From Paenibacillus sp. OK003 (GTDB lineage Bacteria; Bacillota; Bacilli; Paenibacillales; Paenibacillaceae), in NCBI RefSeq assembly GCF_900109515.1, contig NZ_FOBD01000011.1:157721-221720 (forward strand): a DNA stretch of 64,000 nucleotides. Direction: 5' to 3'. The position numbers and the translations under genes were made by a program. Below are positions 63,947 through 64,000 of the stretch, in pieces. The stretch's first letter is position 1. Every line of letters begins with the position of its first letter. Under the pieces are notes generated by a model. It saw only the letters and a list, made by a program, of their open reading frames with translations. It was not told the DNA's origin and did not search any database.

Positions 63947-64000
63947 GCTTGGCGGCGTCCTACTCTCCCAGGACCCTGCGGTCCAAGTACCATCGGCGCT
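63947..64000 (-). rRNA. rrf: 5S ribosomal RNA, 3' part
   Basis: The minus strand reads AGTAGGACGCCGCCAAGC at the 3' end and TGGTACTTGGACCGCAGGGT further in, the conserved 3' half of 5S rRNA. The 5' half and the rest of the rRNA operon lie beyond the right edge. Confidence 0.95.

Noticed and set aside
1..64000. CRISPR array
   Set aside because: I saw no regularly spaced direct repeats with unique spacers and no cas genes.

Overview
The window looks like a chromosomal segment of a spore-forming Bacillota, most probably a Paenibacillus. The basis is the conserved block sigW-rsiW-cdaA-cdaR-glmM-glmS with a glmS ribozyme, a GerA/B/C germination receptor operon, a Spo0E-type phosphatase, an S-box (SAM-I) riboswitch, a YesM/YesN two-component system beside an LplA/B/C-type sugar ABC transporter, and moderate GC. 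The genus is inferred from gene content and codon use; no 16S sequence is present.

Layout. 1-1664: 3'-truncated large protein of unknown function. 2.0-9.2 kb: sugar ABC transporter (binding lipoprotein, two divergent permeases, no ATPase) with its sensor kinase and AraC-type response regulator. 9.2-12.9 kb: Spo0E-like peptide, two tandem paralogues with a C39/BtrH-like fold behind a WYL regulator, and a small zinc-ribbon protein. 13.0-16.4 kb: ArsR regulator divergent from a drug-efflux MFS pump, then a sugar-efflux-type MFS pump. 16.5-23.6 kb: SnoaL-like protein, Rrf2 regulator, and two sugar-oxidoreductase clusters (two Gfo/Idh/MocA proteins, an aldo/keto reductase, a sugar isomerase), each facing a divergent AraC regulator. 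23.7-26.5 kb: mmuP-mmuM under a complete SAM-I riboswitch. 26.5-30.5 kb: gerC-gerB-gerA type operon. 30.7-31.6 kb: soluble PAS chemoreceptor. 31.9-37.4 kb: RpiR regulator divergent from an ECF transporter operon with a PHP phosphoesterase, substrate unknown. 37.5-43.2 kb: several small regulator/enzyme pairs (VOC/WYL, CynX-like/LysR/VOC, MerR/nitroreductase).

43.5-51.1 kb is a graveyard of mobile DNA: a full-length but inactivated IS3-family element with a 3-bp target duplication, an IS110 remnant, a decayed group II intron whose domain V is still recognisable, and an internally deleted IS3 remnant. One AT-rich intact gene, a third C39/BtrH-like protein, sits among them.

51.3-62.4 kb is core genome on the minus strand: glmS with its ribozyme and promoter, glmM, cdaR, cdaA (cell-wall precursor supply and c-di-AMP synthesis), rsiW, sigW (envelope stress) and ppc. 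62.9-64.0 kb holds eleven tRNA genes following the 5S rRNA end of an rRNA operon, all on the minus strand.

The best candidates for undescribed biology are the C39/BtrH-like paralogue pair with its WYL regulator and the ECF-PHP-RpiR locus. Both functional readings are inference.
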